DNA of 64,000 bases, taken from positions 930,001 to 994,000 of the forward strand of contig OY970300.1 in NCBI GenBank assembly GCA_963716245.1, given 5' to 3'. Origin of the DNA: VRUE01 sp963716245 (lineage in GTDB: Bacteria > Actinomycetota > Thermoleophilia > Solirubrobacterales > 70-9). A program made the position numbers and the translations under genes. This document shows positions 48,229 through 57,000 of the stretch, piece by piece. The notes under the pieces are model-generated. The model worked only from the letters and a program-made list of their open reading frames with translations. It was not told the origin of the DNA and searched no databases. Each line of letters opens with the position of its first letter. Positions within the stretch are counted from its first letter, which is position 1.

Positions 48229-48392
48229 GCGCCTGGCGCTGCCCGGGCTGCGGCTACGTCTACGACGAGGAGGCCGGTCACCCGCGCGAGGGGTTCCCGG
48301 CGGGGACGCCGTGGAGCGAGGTGCCCGACGACTGGCACTGCCCCGACTGCGGGGTGCGCGACAAGGTCGACTTCGAGCCCGCGGACGGATGA
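48225..48392 (+). CDS. Rubredoxin
   Basis: 55 residues from GTG 48225, overlapping the alkB stop (GTGA). CPGCGYVYDEEAGHPREGF and HCPDCGVRDKVDFEP supply the four Cys of the Fe(SCys)4 site; W and P positions match AlkG-type electron-transfer rubredoxins. It carries electrons from a reductase, not found here, to AlkB. Its stop overlaps the tetR start (ATGA). Confidence 0.95.
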   Translation: MSAWRCPGCGYVYDEEAGHPREGFPAGTPWSEVPDDWHCPDCGVRDKVDFEPADG

Positions 48393-49024
48393 CGGCCGCC
48401 GCTGCGACCACGGCCGCCCCGGCGGGAGCCCGGACCCCCTATCCGCAGGCGGCGCGGCAGCTGCTGCGCGAGACCCTGTTCGCGGCGGCTCGCGACGACC
48501 TGCAGCGGCGCTCGTGGTCGGAGATCACGATGGCCGACGTGGCCGGCGCGGCCGGCGTCAGCCGCCAGACCCTCTACAACGAGTTCGGCAGCCGCGACGA
48601 GTTCGCCCAAGCCTTCGTGATCCACGAGGGCGAACGCTTCATGGACGGGGTCGATGCGGCGGTTCGCGAGCACCTCGACGATCCCCGCGCCGCGGTCGGC
48701 GCCGCCTTCGAGGCCTTTCTGCGCACCGCCGGGGAGGACCCGCTGGTCCGCGTCCTGCTCAGCGATGACGGCACCGGCGGCATGCTGCCCTTCGTCACCA
48801 CGCAGGGGATGCCGGTCGTGCAGTGGGCCACGGCCCGCCTGACCGCGACGATCGAGGAGGGCTGGCCCGAGGCGCCCCCCGCCAAGGCGCGCCTGCTCGC
48901 CGAGTCGCTGGTCCGCCTCGCGATCAGCCACGTGACCGCTCCGGGTGAGACGCCGGACGCCACCGCAGCCGCCACCCAGGAGCTGCTCGGGCCGTTCATC
49001 GACGAGGCGCTCGGGACGACCTGA
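48389..49024 (+). CDS. TetR-family regulator of the alkane operon
   Basis: 211 residues. LRETLFAAARDDLQRRSWSEITMADVAGAAGVSRQTLYNEFGSRDEFAQAF is the TetR helix-turn-helix; the C-terminal half is a ligand-binding helical bundle. It is third in alkB-rubredoxin-tetR, a common order in actinobacteria where the regulator represses alkB until an alkane-derived ligand appears. The CTTTACA/TGTAAAG repeat upstream of alkB is its likely site. Confidence 0.9.
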   Translation: MTAAAATTAAPAGARTPYPQAARQLLRETLFAAARDDLQRRSWSEITMADVAGAAGVSRQTLYNEFGSRDEFAQAFVIHEGERFMDGVDAAVREHLDDPRAAVGAAFEAFLRTAGEDPLVRVLLSDDGTGGMLPFVTTQGMPVVQWATARLTATIEEGWPEAPPAKARLLAESLVRLAISHVTAPGETPDATAAATQELLGPFIDEALGTT

Positions 49025-49041
49025 CGATCCTTCGCGTGCGG

Positions 49042-49533
49042 CTAGTCGCAGGCGAAGCCGAAGTCGAGCACGCCGCGCCGCTGGGCGCCCTCGGGCTTCC
49101 TCGCGAGCAAGTATTCGAGCCGCCGGTAGGCGAGGACGCGACCGCACGGCCGCGGATCGCTGAGGATCACCGTGACCGGGATCCGGGTAATCGTGCCCGA
49201 GGCGCAGAAGGGCTTGCAGTCGTTGTAGGGGAAGATGCCTCGTCCCACCGCCCGGGGACCGTCCCAGCCGCGCCAGCCATGCAAACGCTGGATCACCTGG
49301 CTGGCGCCGGTCGCGATCCAACGGGGCGTTCGGGTCAGGCGTTCCGCCGTGTCGATGAAATAGACCTTGCGCGCCGCGTCGGAGGCGTCCGCGGCTCCGA
49401 CGCGCGAGGTACCGGAGCGATCAGCGACGGTGCCTCCGAGCGGGCTAGCGGGCGCGGAAGGCGTCAGGACAAGGAGGGCACCTGAGGCCAGCACTGCGCA
49501 TACGATTCGAGCATTCAGGAGTTCATAGCGCAT
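49042..49533 (-). CDS. Secreted protein of unknown function
   Basis: 163 residues from the ATG at 49533, which has GGCAGGA 8 nt upstream; the ATG at 49542 adds three residues. The N-terminus is a signal peptide ending about TPSAPASPLGG. The mature part has Cys pairs in YNDCKPFCASGT and at RPCGRVLAYRR and FGFACD, so disulphides are likely. I do not recognise the family. Confidence 0.6.
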   Translation of the reverse strand: MRYELLNARIVCAVLASGALLVLTPSAPASPLGGTVADRSGTSRVGAADASDAARKVYFIDTAERLTRTPRWIATGASQVIQRLHGWRGWDGPRAVGRGIFPYNDCKPFCASGTITRIPVTVILSDPRPCGRVLAYRRLEYLLARKPEGAQRRGVLDFGFACD

Positions 49534-49609
49534 GAGCCGCATCCTGCCAGATGCGGCGATGGCATGGCGGCGCTGCTGCTTGGGCACACGTTGGTCGGCG
49601 GCTCCGAGG

Positions 49610-50026
49610 TCAGACCTCGACGATCAGCGTGACCGGGCCGTCGTTGACCAGGGCGACGCCCATACAGGCGCCGAAGACGCCCTTGGCGGCACCGAGACGG
49701 TCGCAGAACCGGTCGTAGAGCGGCTCGGCCTGCTCGCCGGGAGCGGCCTGGACGTAGCTGGGCCGGTTCCCCTTGCGCGTGTCGCCGTAGAGGGTGAACT
49801 GGCTGACGCAGAGCACCCCACGCTCGCCGAGCGGCTCGTTCATGCGGCCCTCGGCGTCGTCGAAGATCCGCAGGGCGCGCACCTTGTCGGCGAGCCGATC
49901 GGCCTCGGCCTCGCCGTCCTCCCGGCTGACCCCGAGCAGGACCAACATCCCCGGGCCGATCTGCGCCACCCGCTCGCCCTCGACGTCGACGGCGGCCTGG
50001 CTGACCCGCTGGACCAATGCCCTCAA
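49610..50026 (-). CDS. dtd: D-aminoacyl-tRNA deacylase
   Basis: 138 residues from TTG 50026. MRALVQRVSQAAVDVEGE, the active site CVSQFTLYGDTRKGNRPSY and the C-terminal ALVNDGPVTLIVEV are diagnostic; GACMGVAL replaces the more usual GADMxVxL block. DTD removes D-amino acids and glycine mischarged to tRNA. It follows the zinc-ribbon gene in the same direction. Confidence 0.93.
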   Translation of the reverse strand: MRALVQRVSQAAVDVEGERVAQIGPGMLVLLGVSREDGEAEADRLADKVRALRIFDDAEGRMNEPLGERGVLCVSQFTLYGDTRKGNRPSYVQAAPGEQAEPLYDRFCDRLGAAKGVFGACMGVALVNDGPVTLIVEV

Positions 50027-50042
50027 GAGGTGGCGGCCGGCC

Positions 50043-50297
50043 CTACTCGCCGAACTCGAACATCTCGCTGAGGAATGACTTGCGCTTGCGCTTGCGCGCG
50101 TCGCCGTGGCCCTTGACCTCGGGCGCGCGGCGGAACTCGTCGTCGTCCTGCGACCACGGCGCAGAGCTGAGCCGCTCGACGATCTTGTCGAGCTCGCCCC
50201 GGTCGAGCCAGACCCCCCGGCACTGCGGGCAGTAGTCGATCTCCACGCCCTGACGATCGCCCATCTTCAACTCGGTCCCATCGACTGGACACTGCAT
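50043..50297 (-). CDS. TFIIB-type zinc-ribbon protein
   Basis: 84 residues. MQCPVDGTEL and IDYCPQCRGVWLDRGELDKIV form the zinc ribbon of the family (CPxD...CPxCxGxWLDxGEL). The rest is a charged tail ending KRKRKSFLSEMFEFGE. Function of these proteins is unknown. AAGGAGCGG precedes the ATG. Confidence 0.85.
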   Translation of the reverse strand: MQCPVDGTELKMGDRQGVEIDYCPQCRGVWLDRGELDKIVERLSSAPWSQDDDEFRRAPEVKGHGDARKRKRKSFLSEMFEFGE

Positions 50298-50348
50298 GCT
50301 CCGCTCCTTGGTCGCTGCCGAGCGCCGAGAATACTCTTCACATTGCGC

Positions 50349-51008
50349 TCACAGGTCCAGGCGGTAGCCGACGCCGCGCACGGTCGTGATGCGTCCCGCG
50401 TGCTCGGAGCCGAGCTTCGCCCGCAGCCGCCGCACGTGCACGTCGACGGTGCGGGCGCCGCCGTAGTAGTCGTAGCCCCAGACGCGGTTGAGCAGCGCCT
50501 CGCGCGAGAAGACCCTGCCGGGGTGGGTGACGAGGAAGCGCAGCAGCTCGTACTCCTTGAACGCGAAATCGATCGGCTCGCCGTCGACCGTCACCTGATA
50601 GGTGGCGAGGTTGACCTCCAGCGATCCGGCCCGCACCGTGCGGGCTTCCTCACCGCCGCCGAGCCGCCTCCGGGCGCGCACGATCCGCGCCTCCAGCTCG
50701 GCGGGCGTGAAGGGGGTGACCAACAGCTCCTCGGAGACCGGCACCCGTCCGTCGAGATCCTCGTGCCTGACCGAGAGCAGGATCGGGACGTCCGCGAAGG
50801 CGGCGTCGTCTCGCAGGCGGGTGCAGAACGACTCGTCGCCGATCACCACCGCCAGGTCCGGCGGGCGCGCCGCCGCGCCGTCGCCCGCATTCGGGCGCGG
50901 GTCGCCGTTCACCTCGAGGAGCCGCGGCGTGAAGCCGAGCTCGGCCACCTCCGCGGCCATCCGGGACGCGCGGTCGGGGGCGTGACTGTAGATCCATGCG
51001 TCCGCCAC
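50349..51008 (-). CDS. GlnR-like orphan regulator with atypical receiver
   Basis: 219 residues. The N-terminal 110 residues have a receiver-like fold but lack the normal acidic pocket; LAVVIGDES holds a single Asp. The C-terminal winged helix (FAFKEYELLRFLVTHPGRVFSREALLNRVWGYDYYGGARTVDVHVRRLRAKL) is OmpR-type and close in style to actinobacterial GlnR. It sits 6 nt after a glutamine synthetase gene, beside nitrate genes whose upstream regions carry GAAAC-type repeats. A nitrogen-regulator role is therefore inferred. Confidence 0.78.
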   Translation of the reverse strand: MADAWIYSHAPDRASRMAAEVAELGFTPRLLEVNGDPRPNAGDGAAARPPDLAVVIGDESFCTRLRDDAAFADVPILLSVRHEDLDGRVPVSEELLVTPFTPAELEARIVRARRRLGGGEEARTVRAGSLEVNLATYQVTVDGEPIDFAFKEYELLRFLVTHPGRVFSREALLNRVWGYDYYGGARTVDVHVRRLRAKLGSEHAGRITTVRGVGYRLDL

Positions 51009-51014
51009 CGCTGC

Positions 51015-52322
51015 TCACAGACGACGCAGGTAGCGGTCGCGGTCGAAGTCGGTCACGGTCGCTCGGTAGGAGTCCCACTCCGCGCGCTTGTTGGCGACGA
51101 ACCACTCGCAGAGCCGGTCGCCGAGGGTGTCGCGCGCCAGCTCGGAGGCGTCGAAGAGCGCGGTCGCCTCGCCGAGATCGCTTGGCAGCCGCCGCTCGCC
51201 ATCGCCCGGGGCGGTCGCCTCGTCACCCTCGGGACCCAGCTCGTAGCCGCGCTCGATCCCCCGCATGCCGGCCGCGAGGACGAGCGCGAACAGCAGGTAG
51301 GGGTTGGCGGCGGAGTCGGGTGAGCGCAGCTCGATCCTCGCCGTGTCGGGCTTTCCCGGGCGCCCGGCGGGGACCCTGATCAGAGCGCTGGTGCCATCGC
51401 GGGTCCAATCGACGTGGGTGGGCGCCTCCATCCCGGCGGCGAGGCGCTTGTAGGAGTTGACCCACTGGTTGGAGACCGCGGCCGTCTCCGCGGCGTGGGC
51501 GAGCAGGCCGGCCAGGAACCGGGGGCCGCGCTCGTCGCCCGCGTCCTCGCCGGCTGCGAAGAAGAGGTTGTGCTCGCCCTCGTGGAGGGAGAGGTGGAGG
51601 TGCATCCCGCTGCCGCTGAGGCCGTCGAGGGGCTTCGGCATGAAGGTGGCGAACAGGCCGAGGTCGCGGGCCACCTCCTTGAGGACGATGCGGAAGGTGG
51701 TTATCGCGTCGGCCATCGACAGCGGGTCGGTGTGCTTGAGGTGGATCTCGTGCTGGGAGGGAGCGACCTCGTGATGCGAGGCGGTCACGGGGATGCCCAT
51801 CTGCTCCAGATGCTCGATCGCGCGGCGCCCGAAGTCGCTGACCACGTCCTGGACGGTGAGGTCGAAGTAGCTGCCGTCGTCGAGCGGCACGGGAGGCCCG
51901 TTGGGCTCCTGGTTCTCGCCGAAGAGGAAGAACTCGATCTCGCAGCCGACCTGCAGCGTCAGCCCCAGCCCGGCGGCCTGGTCGAGGACGCGGCAGAGGG
52001 CCTGACGGCTGTCGCCGGCGAACGGCTCGCCGTCGGGCGTGCGCAGCTCGCAGCACATCCGCGCCACCCGCGGCTCGGTCCAGGGCAGCACCTGGAAGGA
52101 GCGCGGGTCCGGCCAGGCGTAGACGTCGCGTTCGGAGCTCCGCGCGCCGGCCTCGATCGCCGATCCGTCGACGCCCACCCCTTCCAGCAGCGCCGGCTCC
52201 AGCTCGGAGACCGGGACCGAGAGGCTCTTGAGCGAGCCGACCACGTCGACGAACCAGAGCCGCACGAAGCGCACCCCGCGCTCCTCGACCACGCGCATCA
52301 CGTACTCGGCGTCGTCCTTCAC
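51015..52322 (-). CDS. Glutamine synthetase, type I-like
   Basis: 435 residues from the GTG at 52322, 6 nt after minus-strand TAGGCT (52329-52334). LQVGCEIEFFLF, ASHHEVAPSQHEIHLKHTDPLSMAD, GSGMHLHLSLHEG and RIELRSPDSAANPYLLFALVLAAG are the metal, ammonium and ATP blocks of GS-I. The usual adenylylation loop near the C-terminus is not evident. It makes glutamine from glutamate and ammonia. A tandem GAAAC repeat lies about 90 nt upstream. A GlnA paralogue elsewhere cannot be excluded. Confidence 0.9.
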   Translation of the reverse strand: MKDDAEYVMRVVEERGVRFVRLWFVDVVGSLKSLSVPVSELEPALLEGVGVDGSAIEAGARSSERDVYAWPDPRSFQVLPWTEPRVARMCCELRTPDGEPFAGDSRQALCRVLDQAAGLGLTLQVGCEIEFFLFGENQEPNGPPVPLDDGSYFDLTVQDVVSDFGRRAIEHLEQMGIPVTASHHEVAPSQHEIHLKHTDPLSMADAITTFRIVLKEVARDLGLFATFMPKPLDGLSGSGMHLHLSLHEGEHNLFFAAGEDAGDERGPRFLAGLLAHAAETAAVSNQWVNSYKRLAAGMEAPTHVDWTRDGTSALIRVPAGRPGKPDTARIELRSPDSAANPYLLFALVLAAGMRGIERGYELGPEGDEATAPGDGERRLPSDLGEATALFDASELARDTLGDRLCEWFVANKRAEWDSYRATVTDFDRDRYLRRL

Positions 52323-52409
52323 GGAGCCAGCCTAGGTTCGGTCGCACGGGTCCCGGTTCGCCCCCTGTCCAAAATCGGGAGGGATCGCATCGCCGCGCTG
52401 GCTGGATGT

Positions 52410-52431
52410 GTTTCGAGCCGGTTTCGAGCCC
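52410..52431 (-). promoter_or_regulatory. GlnR-type repeat before glutamine synthetase
   Basis: GTTTCGAGCCG (52410-52420) and GTTTCGAGCCC (52421-52431) are 11-bp tandem repeats. On the minus strand they read GAAAC-N6-GAAAC, the half-site and spacing of the actinobacterial GlnR box (gTnAC-n6-GaAAC). They lie 88-110 nt before the glutamine synthetase start. Confidence 0.6.
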
Positions 52432-52458
52432 GTGGGGGCGATGCGGCGACGGCGCTGC

Positions 52459-53904
52459 TCACACCGAGGCGTGTGCCAGGCTCGGTATCCGCCGCGTCGC
52501 GAACTCCCTGCGCAGGTAGAAGAACCAGGTCGTCGCCGCGAAGACGAAATAGGCGGCGAAGAAGACCCAGAGCGCCGGGATCGACCAGTCGGCGTTCGCC
52601 TCCGCGCTGAGGCTCGCCTGGCGCAGCACGACCTGGATCAGGAAGCCGCCGAAGGCGCCGACGGCGCCGGCGATCCCGATCGTCGCCGCCGCCCGGCGCT
52701 TGAAGTCGACCGCGGTTCGCTCGGGCTCGAGCCCCTTCGCCTCGGCCTCGCCGCGGCCGAGGGCGGCGAAGATCGAGGGGATCATCCGGTAGGTCGAGCC
52801 GTTGCCCATCCCGGCGAGCAGGAAGATCGCCATGAAGGAGCCGAAGAAGAGCGGGAAGCTGCGGTTGCCGACCCCGGCGATCGCCAGGAGGGTGAAGACG
52901 CCCATGCCGACGAAGCACCAGAGGGTGACCTTGGCCCCGCCGAGCCGGTCCGAGAGCCAGCCGCCGAGCGGCCGGGCGAGGGAGCCGATCAGCGCTCCCA
53001 CGAAGCCGAGCCCTGCGAGGTAGGTGGCGATGAACGGATGACCGGCGAGGAACTCCGGGAAGGTGTTCTTGATCACCAGCGGCAGCGCGAACGAGTAGCC
53101 GATGAAGGAGCCGAAGGTGCCGATGTAGAGGAGGGACATCACCCAGGTCTGGCCGTGCCGGAGCGCCTTGACGTAGGAGCCGGTGTCGGCCTTCGCCTCG
53201 GTGAGGCTGTCCATGTAGCGCCAGGCGCAGAGGCCGGCGAGGACCACGAACGGGATCCAGATCAGCCCGGCGTAGGCGAGGTGCACGTCGTGCTCGGGCA
53301 GCTTGACCGCCGCGGTCGGCACGCCGACGATCAGGACCAGCGGCACGAGGAGCTGGGTGATCGCGACCCCGAGGTTGCCCCCGGCGGCGTTGAGGCCGAG
53401 GGCAAAGCCCTTGCGCCGTTCGGGATAGAAGAAGGAGATGTTGGCCATCGACGAGGAGAAGTTGCCGCCGCCGAAGCCGGCGGTCGCGGCGCAGCCGAGC
53501 AGGACCCAGAATTGGACGCCGTGGCCCTGGGAGAGCAGCCAGCCGCTCGGCACCAGGAAGGCGAGCAGCAGGCAGGGGATGAGCAGGAGCGAGGCGCTGA
53601 TCGTCGTCCACAGCCGCCCGCCCAGGCGCGGCACCGCGAAGGTGTAGGGGATCCGCAGGGTGGCGCCGATCAGGTTCGGGACCGCCGTCAGCCAGAACTG
53701 CTCGGCGAGCGACAGCGAGTAGCCGGCGTTGCCGAGGTTGATCACGACGATCGTCCACAGCACCCAGACGCTGAAGCCGATGTTCTCGGCGAAGATCGAG
53801 AAGATCAGGTTCTTGCGGGCGATGCTGCTGCCCGTCGTCTCCCAGAACCGCTCGTCCTCGGGTTCCCAGCTGTCGATCCAACGGCCTCTCGTCAATGCGC
53901 TCAC
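52459..53904 (-). CDS. narK: Nitrate/nitrite transporter NarK (MFS)
   Basis: 481 residues with 12 membrane segments. FSIFAENIGFSVWVLWTIVVINL, TAGFGGGNFSSSMANISFFYPERRKGFALGLNAAGGNLG (nitrate signature) and GSTYRMIPSIF (second signature) are intact. An insertion of about 30 charged residues follows, typical of actinobacterial NarK. It imports nitrate for the reductase encoded divergently. GlnR-type repeats lie in the shared upstream region. Confidence 0.94.
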   Translation of the reverse strand: MSALTRGRWIDSWEPEDERFWETTGSSIARKNLIFSIFAENIGFSVWVLWTIVVINLGNAGYSLSLAEQFWLTAVPNLIGATLRIPYTFAVPRLGGRLWTTISASLLLIPCLLLAFLVPSGWLLSQGHGVQFWVLLGCAATAGFGGGNFSSSMANISFFYPERRKGFALGLNAAGGNLGVAITQLLVPLVLIVGVPTAAVKLPEHDVHLAYAGLIWIPFVVLAGLCAWRYMDSLTEAKADTGSYVKALRHGQTWVMSLLYIGTFGSFIGYSFALPLVIKNTFPEFLAGHPFIATYLAGLGFVGALIGSLARPLGGWLSDRLGGAKVTLWCFVGMGVFTLLAIAGVGNRSFPLFFGSFMAIFLLAGMGNGSTYRMIPSIFAALGRGEAEAKGLEPERTAVDFKRRAAATIGIAGAVGAFGGFLIQVVLRQASLSAEANADWSIPALWVFFAAYFVFAATTWFFYLRREFATRRIPSLAHASV

Positions 53905-53976
53905 GGTGCCTCCGAAGTCGGGTTGCGGATGGCCGCCGAAGCTAGGGGTGTTCCGTATCGACTCCGTGACCTCCGT

Positions 53977-53992
53977 GTTTCGGGCTTGTCAC
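53977..53992 (-). promoter_or_regulatory. GlnR box facing narK
   Basis: On the minus strand the sequence is GTGAC-aagccc-GAAAC, an exact match to the GlnR consensus gTnAC-n6-GaAAC. It lies 73-88 nt upstream of the narK start. Confidence 0.65.
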
Positions 53993-54014
53993 GTAACGAG
54001 CAGTTCACGGAGAC

Positions 54015-54052
54015 GACCCAAGCTCGAAACGGCCGCGACCCAGTGGCGAAAT
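54015..54052 (+). promoter_or_regulatory. Double GlnR-type box facing the nitrate reductase gene
   Basis: GACCC-N6-GAAAC-N6-GACCC-N6-GAAAT follows the a1-b1-a2-b2 layout of GlnR sites with every spacer exactly 6 nt. The b-sites (GAAAC, GAAAT) match well; the a-sites (GACCC) match only at the ends. It ends 22 nt before the nitrate reductase start. Confidence 0.6.
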
Positions 54053-54074
54053 CCCCGGGGGGCACGATCGGTCG

Positions 54075-57000
54075 GTGCCCGAGCAGGTCCGCACCCAGTG
54101 CCCCTACTGCGGCGTCGGCTGCGGGCTGATCGCTCGCCGCCGCGGCGACCGGCTCGACGCGGTCGAGGGCGATCCGATCCACCCGGTCAACCGCGGCCGC
54201 ACCTGCCGCAAGCCGCTCGAGCTGGCGAGCGCGGTGCACGCCGCCGATCGCGCGACGGCGCCGCTGCTGCGCGAGCGGCGCGACCTGCGCTTCCGCGAGG
54301 CGAGCTGGGACGAGGCGATCGGCCGGCTCGCCGCGCGGCTGCGCGCGATCGTCGCCGAGCACGGTCCCGACGCCGTCGCCTTCTACATCTCCGGCCAGCT
54401 GCTGACCGAGGACTACTACGCGGTCAACAAGCTCGCCAAGGGCTTCCTCGGCACCAACAACGTCGACTCCAACTCGCGGCTGTGCATGTCCTCGGCCGTT
54501 GCCGGCTACAGCGGCGCCTTCGGCTACGACGGGCCGCCGGCCGCCTACGCCGACATCGGCCTGGCCGACTGCCTGCTGCTGCTCGGGACCAACACCGCCG
54601 CCTGCCACCCGATCGTCTGGTCGCGGATCCGCGAGCGGCGCTCGGAAGGGGCGTGCGTGATCTGCGTCGACCCGCGCCCGACGCCGACCGCGCGCGAGTC
54701 GACCCTGCACCTGCCGGTTCGGCCCGGCACCGACCTGGCGCTGCTCAACGCGATGCTGCACGTGATCGACCGCGAGGGCCTGGTCGACGAGGCCTTCGTC
54801 GCCCGCAGCACCTCCGGCTGGGAGGAGGCGCTAGAGGTCGCCCGCGAGTGGTCGCCGCGCCGCGCCGGCGAGGTCTGCGGGGTCGAGCCGGCGCTGATCG
54901 AGGAGGCGGCGCGGCGCTTCGGCACCGGCCCGCGCTCGATGGCGCTCTGGTCGATGGGGGCGAACCAGTCGCGCGTCGGCACGCTGAAGAACCGCGCCCT
55001 GATCAACCTCTGCCTGGCGAGCGGGCAGATCGGCCGGCGCGGGGACGGGGCCGCTGTCGCTGACCGGCCAGCCGAACGCGATGGGGGGCCGGGAGACCGG
55101 CGGGCTGGCCCACCTGCTGCCCGGCTACCGGCGCGTCGAGGACGAGCGCGACCGGGCCGAGATGGCCCGGCTGTGGGGGCTCGACGAGTCGGCGGCCGGG
55201 ATATCGCCGCGGCCGGGACTGCCCGCGGTCGAGCTGTTCGACGCCCTGCGCGACGGCACGGTGAAGGCGGTCTGGATCGTCGCCACCAACCCGGCCGTCT
55301 CGCTGCCCGACTCGGGCCGCGCCCGCGAGGCGCTGGAGCGGGCCGAGCTGGTCGTCGTCCAGGACGCCCACCACCCGACCGAGACCTCAGCGCTGGCCGA
55401 CGCGGTGCTGCCGGCCGCGGCCTGGCCGGAGAAGCAGGGGACGATGACCAACTCCGAGCGTCGGGTCGGGCTGGTGCGCAAGCTGCTCGACCCGCCCGGC
55501 GAGGCGCTGCCCGATTGGCGGATCTTCGCCCGCCTGGCGCAGGAGCTCGGCTACGGGGAGCACTTCGCCTGGCGCGGGCCCGACGAGGTCTTCGCCGAGT
55601 TCGCCGCCTGCACGGCCGGGCGGCCCTGCGACGTCAGCGGGATCGACCATGAGCGCCTCGCGAACACGGGAAGCGTGCAGTGGCCGTGCCCGGACCCGCG
55701 CTCGCCGGGGAGGGAGCGCCTCTACGAGACCGGCCGCTTCCCGACCGCCGACGGACGCGCCCGCTTCGCGCCGACCCCGCCGTCCGGGCCGGCCGAGGCG
55801 CCGGACGACGAGTACCCCCTGACCCTCACCACCGGGCGCCTCGCCGAGCACTGGCACACGCTGTCGCGGACCGGCAAGTCCGCCCGCCTCACGCGCCGCG
55901 GCCTCCGAGCCGTGGCTGGAGCTGAGCCCGCCCGACGCGGAGCGGATCGGCCTGCGGGAGGGGGCGCGGGCGCGGATCGTCTCGCGGCGCGGCGAGACGA
56001 TCATGCGGGTAAGCGTCACCGAGGGACTGCGCGAGGGCGTCGCCTTCGCGCCCTTCCACTGGGGCGCCCGCCACGCCCGGCCGGGGGCGGGCCAGGCCAA
56101 CGCGGCGACCAACCCGGTCGTCGACCCGACCTCCAAGCAGCCGGAGCTGAAGGCGGCCGCGGTGCGGGTCGAGCCGGTGGCGGACGCCGCCGTCGCCGCC
56201 AGGCGGCGGCGCTCCCACCCGCGGCGCCTGCTGGTGGTCGGCTCCGGGATGGCGGCGCTGGAGACGGTCGAGGAGGTGCTGAAGCGCACCGAGCCCGGCG
56301 CCTGGCGGGTGACGATGCTCGGCGAGGAGCCCGGCGCCCCCTACAACCGGATGCAGCTCTCGAAGCTGCTCGCCGAGGAGATCGGCGCGGAGGCCCTCGA
56401 GCTGCGGCCGCCGGCCTGGTTCGCCAAGCACGGAGTCGAGCTGCGCGGCGGCTGCCCAGCGACGCGGATCGACCCCGAGCGCCGCCGCGTCCTCGCCGGC
56501 GACGGCGGCGAGGACGGCTACGACGCGCTGGTGATCGCCACCGGCTCGCGCCCCTTCGTGCCGCCGATCCCCGGCGCCTCCGAGCCGGGCGTGCTCACCT
56601 TCCGCACGCTCGCCGACGTGGCGGCGATCGACGAGCGCCGCCCGCGCCGCCCGCCGCGCCGTCGTGATCGGCGGCGGGCTGCTCGGGCTGGAGGCGGCCG
56701 CGGGGCTGCGTCGCCACGGAGTCGCGGTCACCGTCGTCGAGGCGGCTCCCCGCCTGATGCCGCAGCAGCTCGACCCGGCGGCGGCGGCGATGCTGGCGAC
56801 GGCGCTGGCGGGACTCGGCATCGAGAGCGCCTGCGGCGTCGGGGTCGAGCGCTGCGGCGCCGACGGGGTCGCGCTGGCCGACGGCCGCGAGCTCGAGGCG
56901 GAGCTGACCGTCGTCGCCGCCGGGGTCCGGCCCGAGACCTCGCTCGCCGCCGAGGCGGGGATCGAGGTCGAGCCGCGGCATCGTCGTCGACGACGAGATG

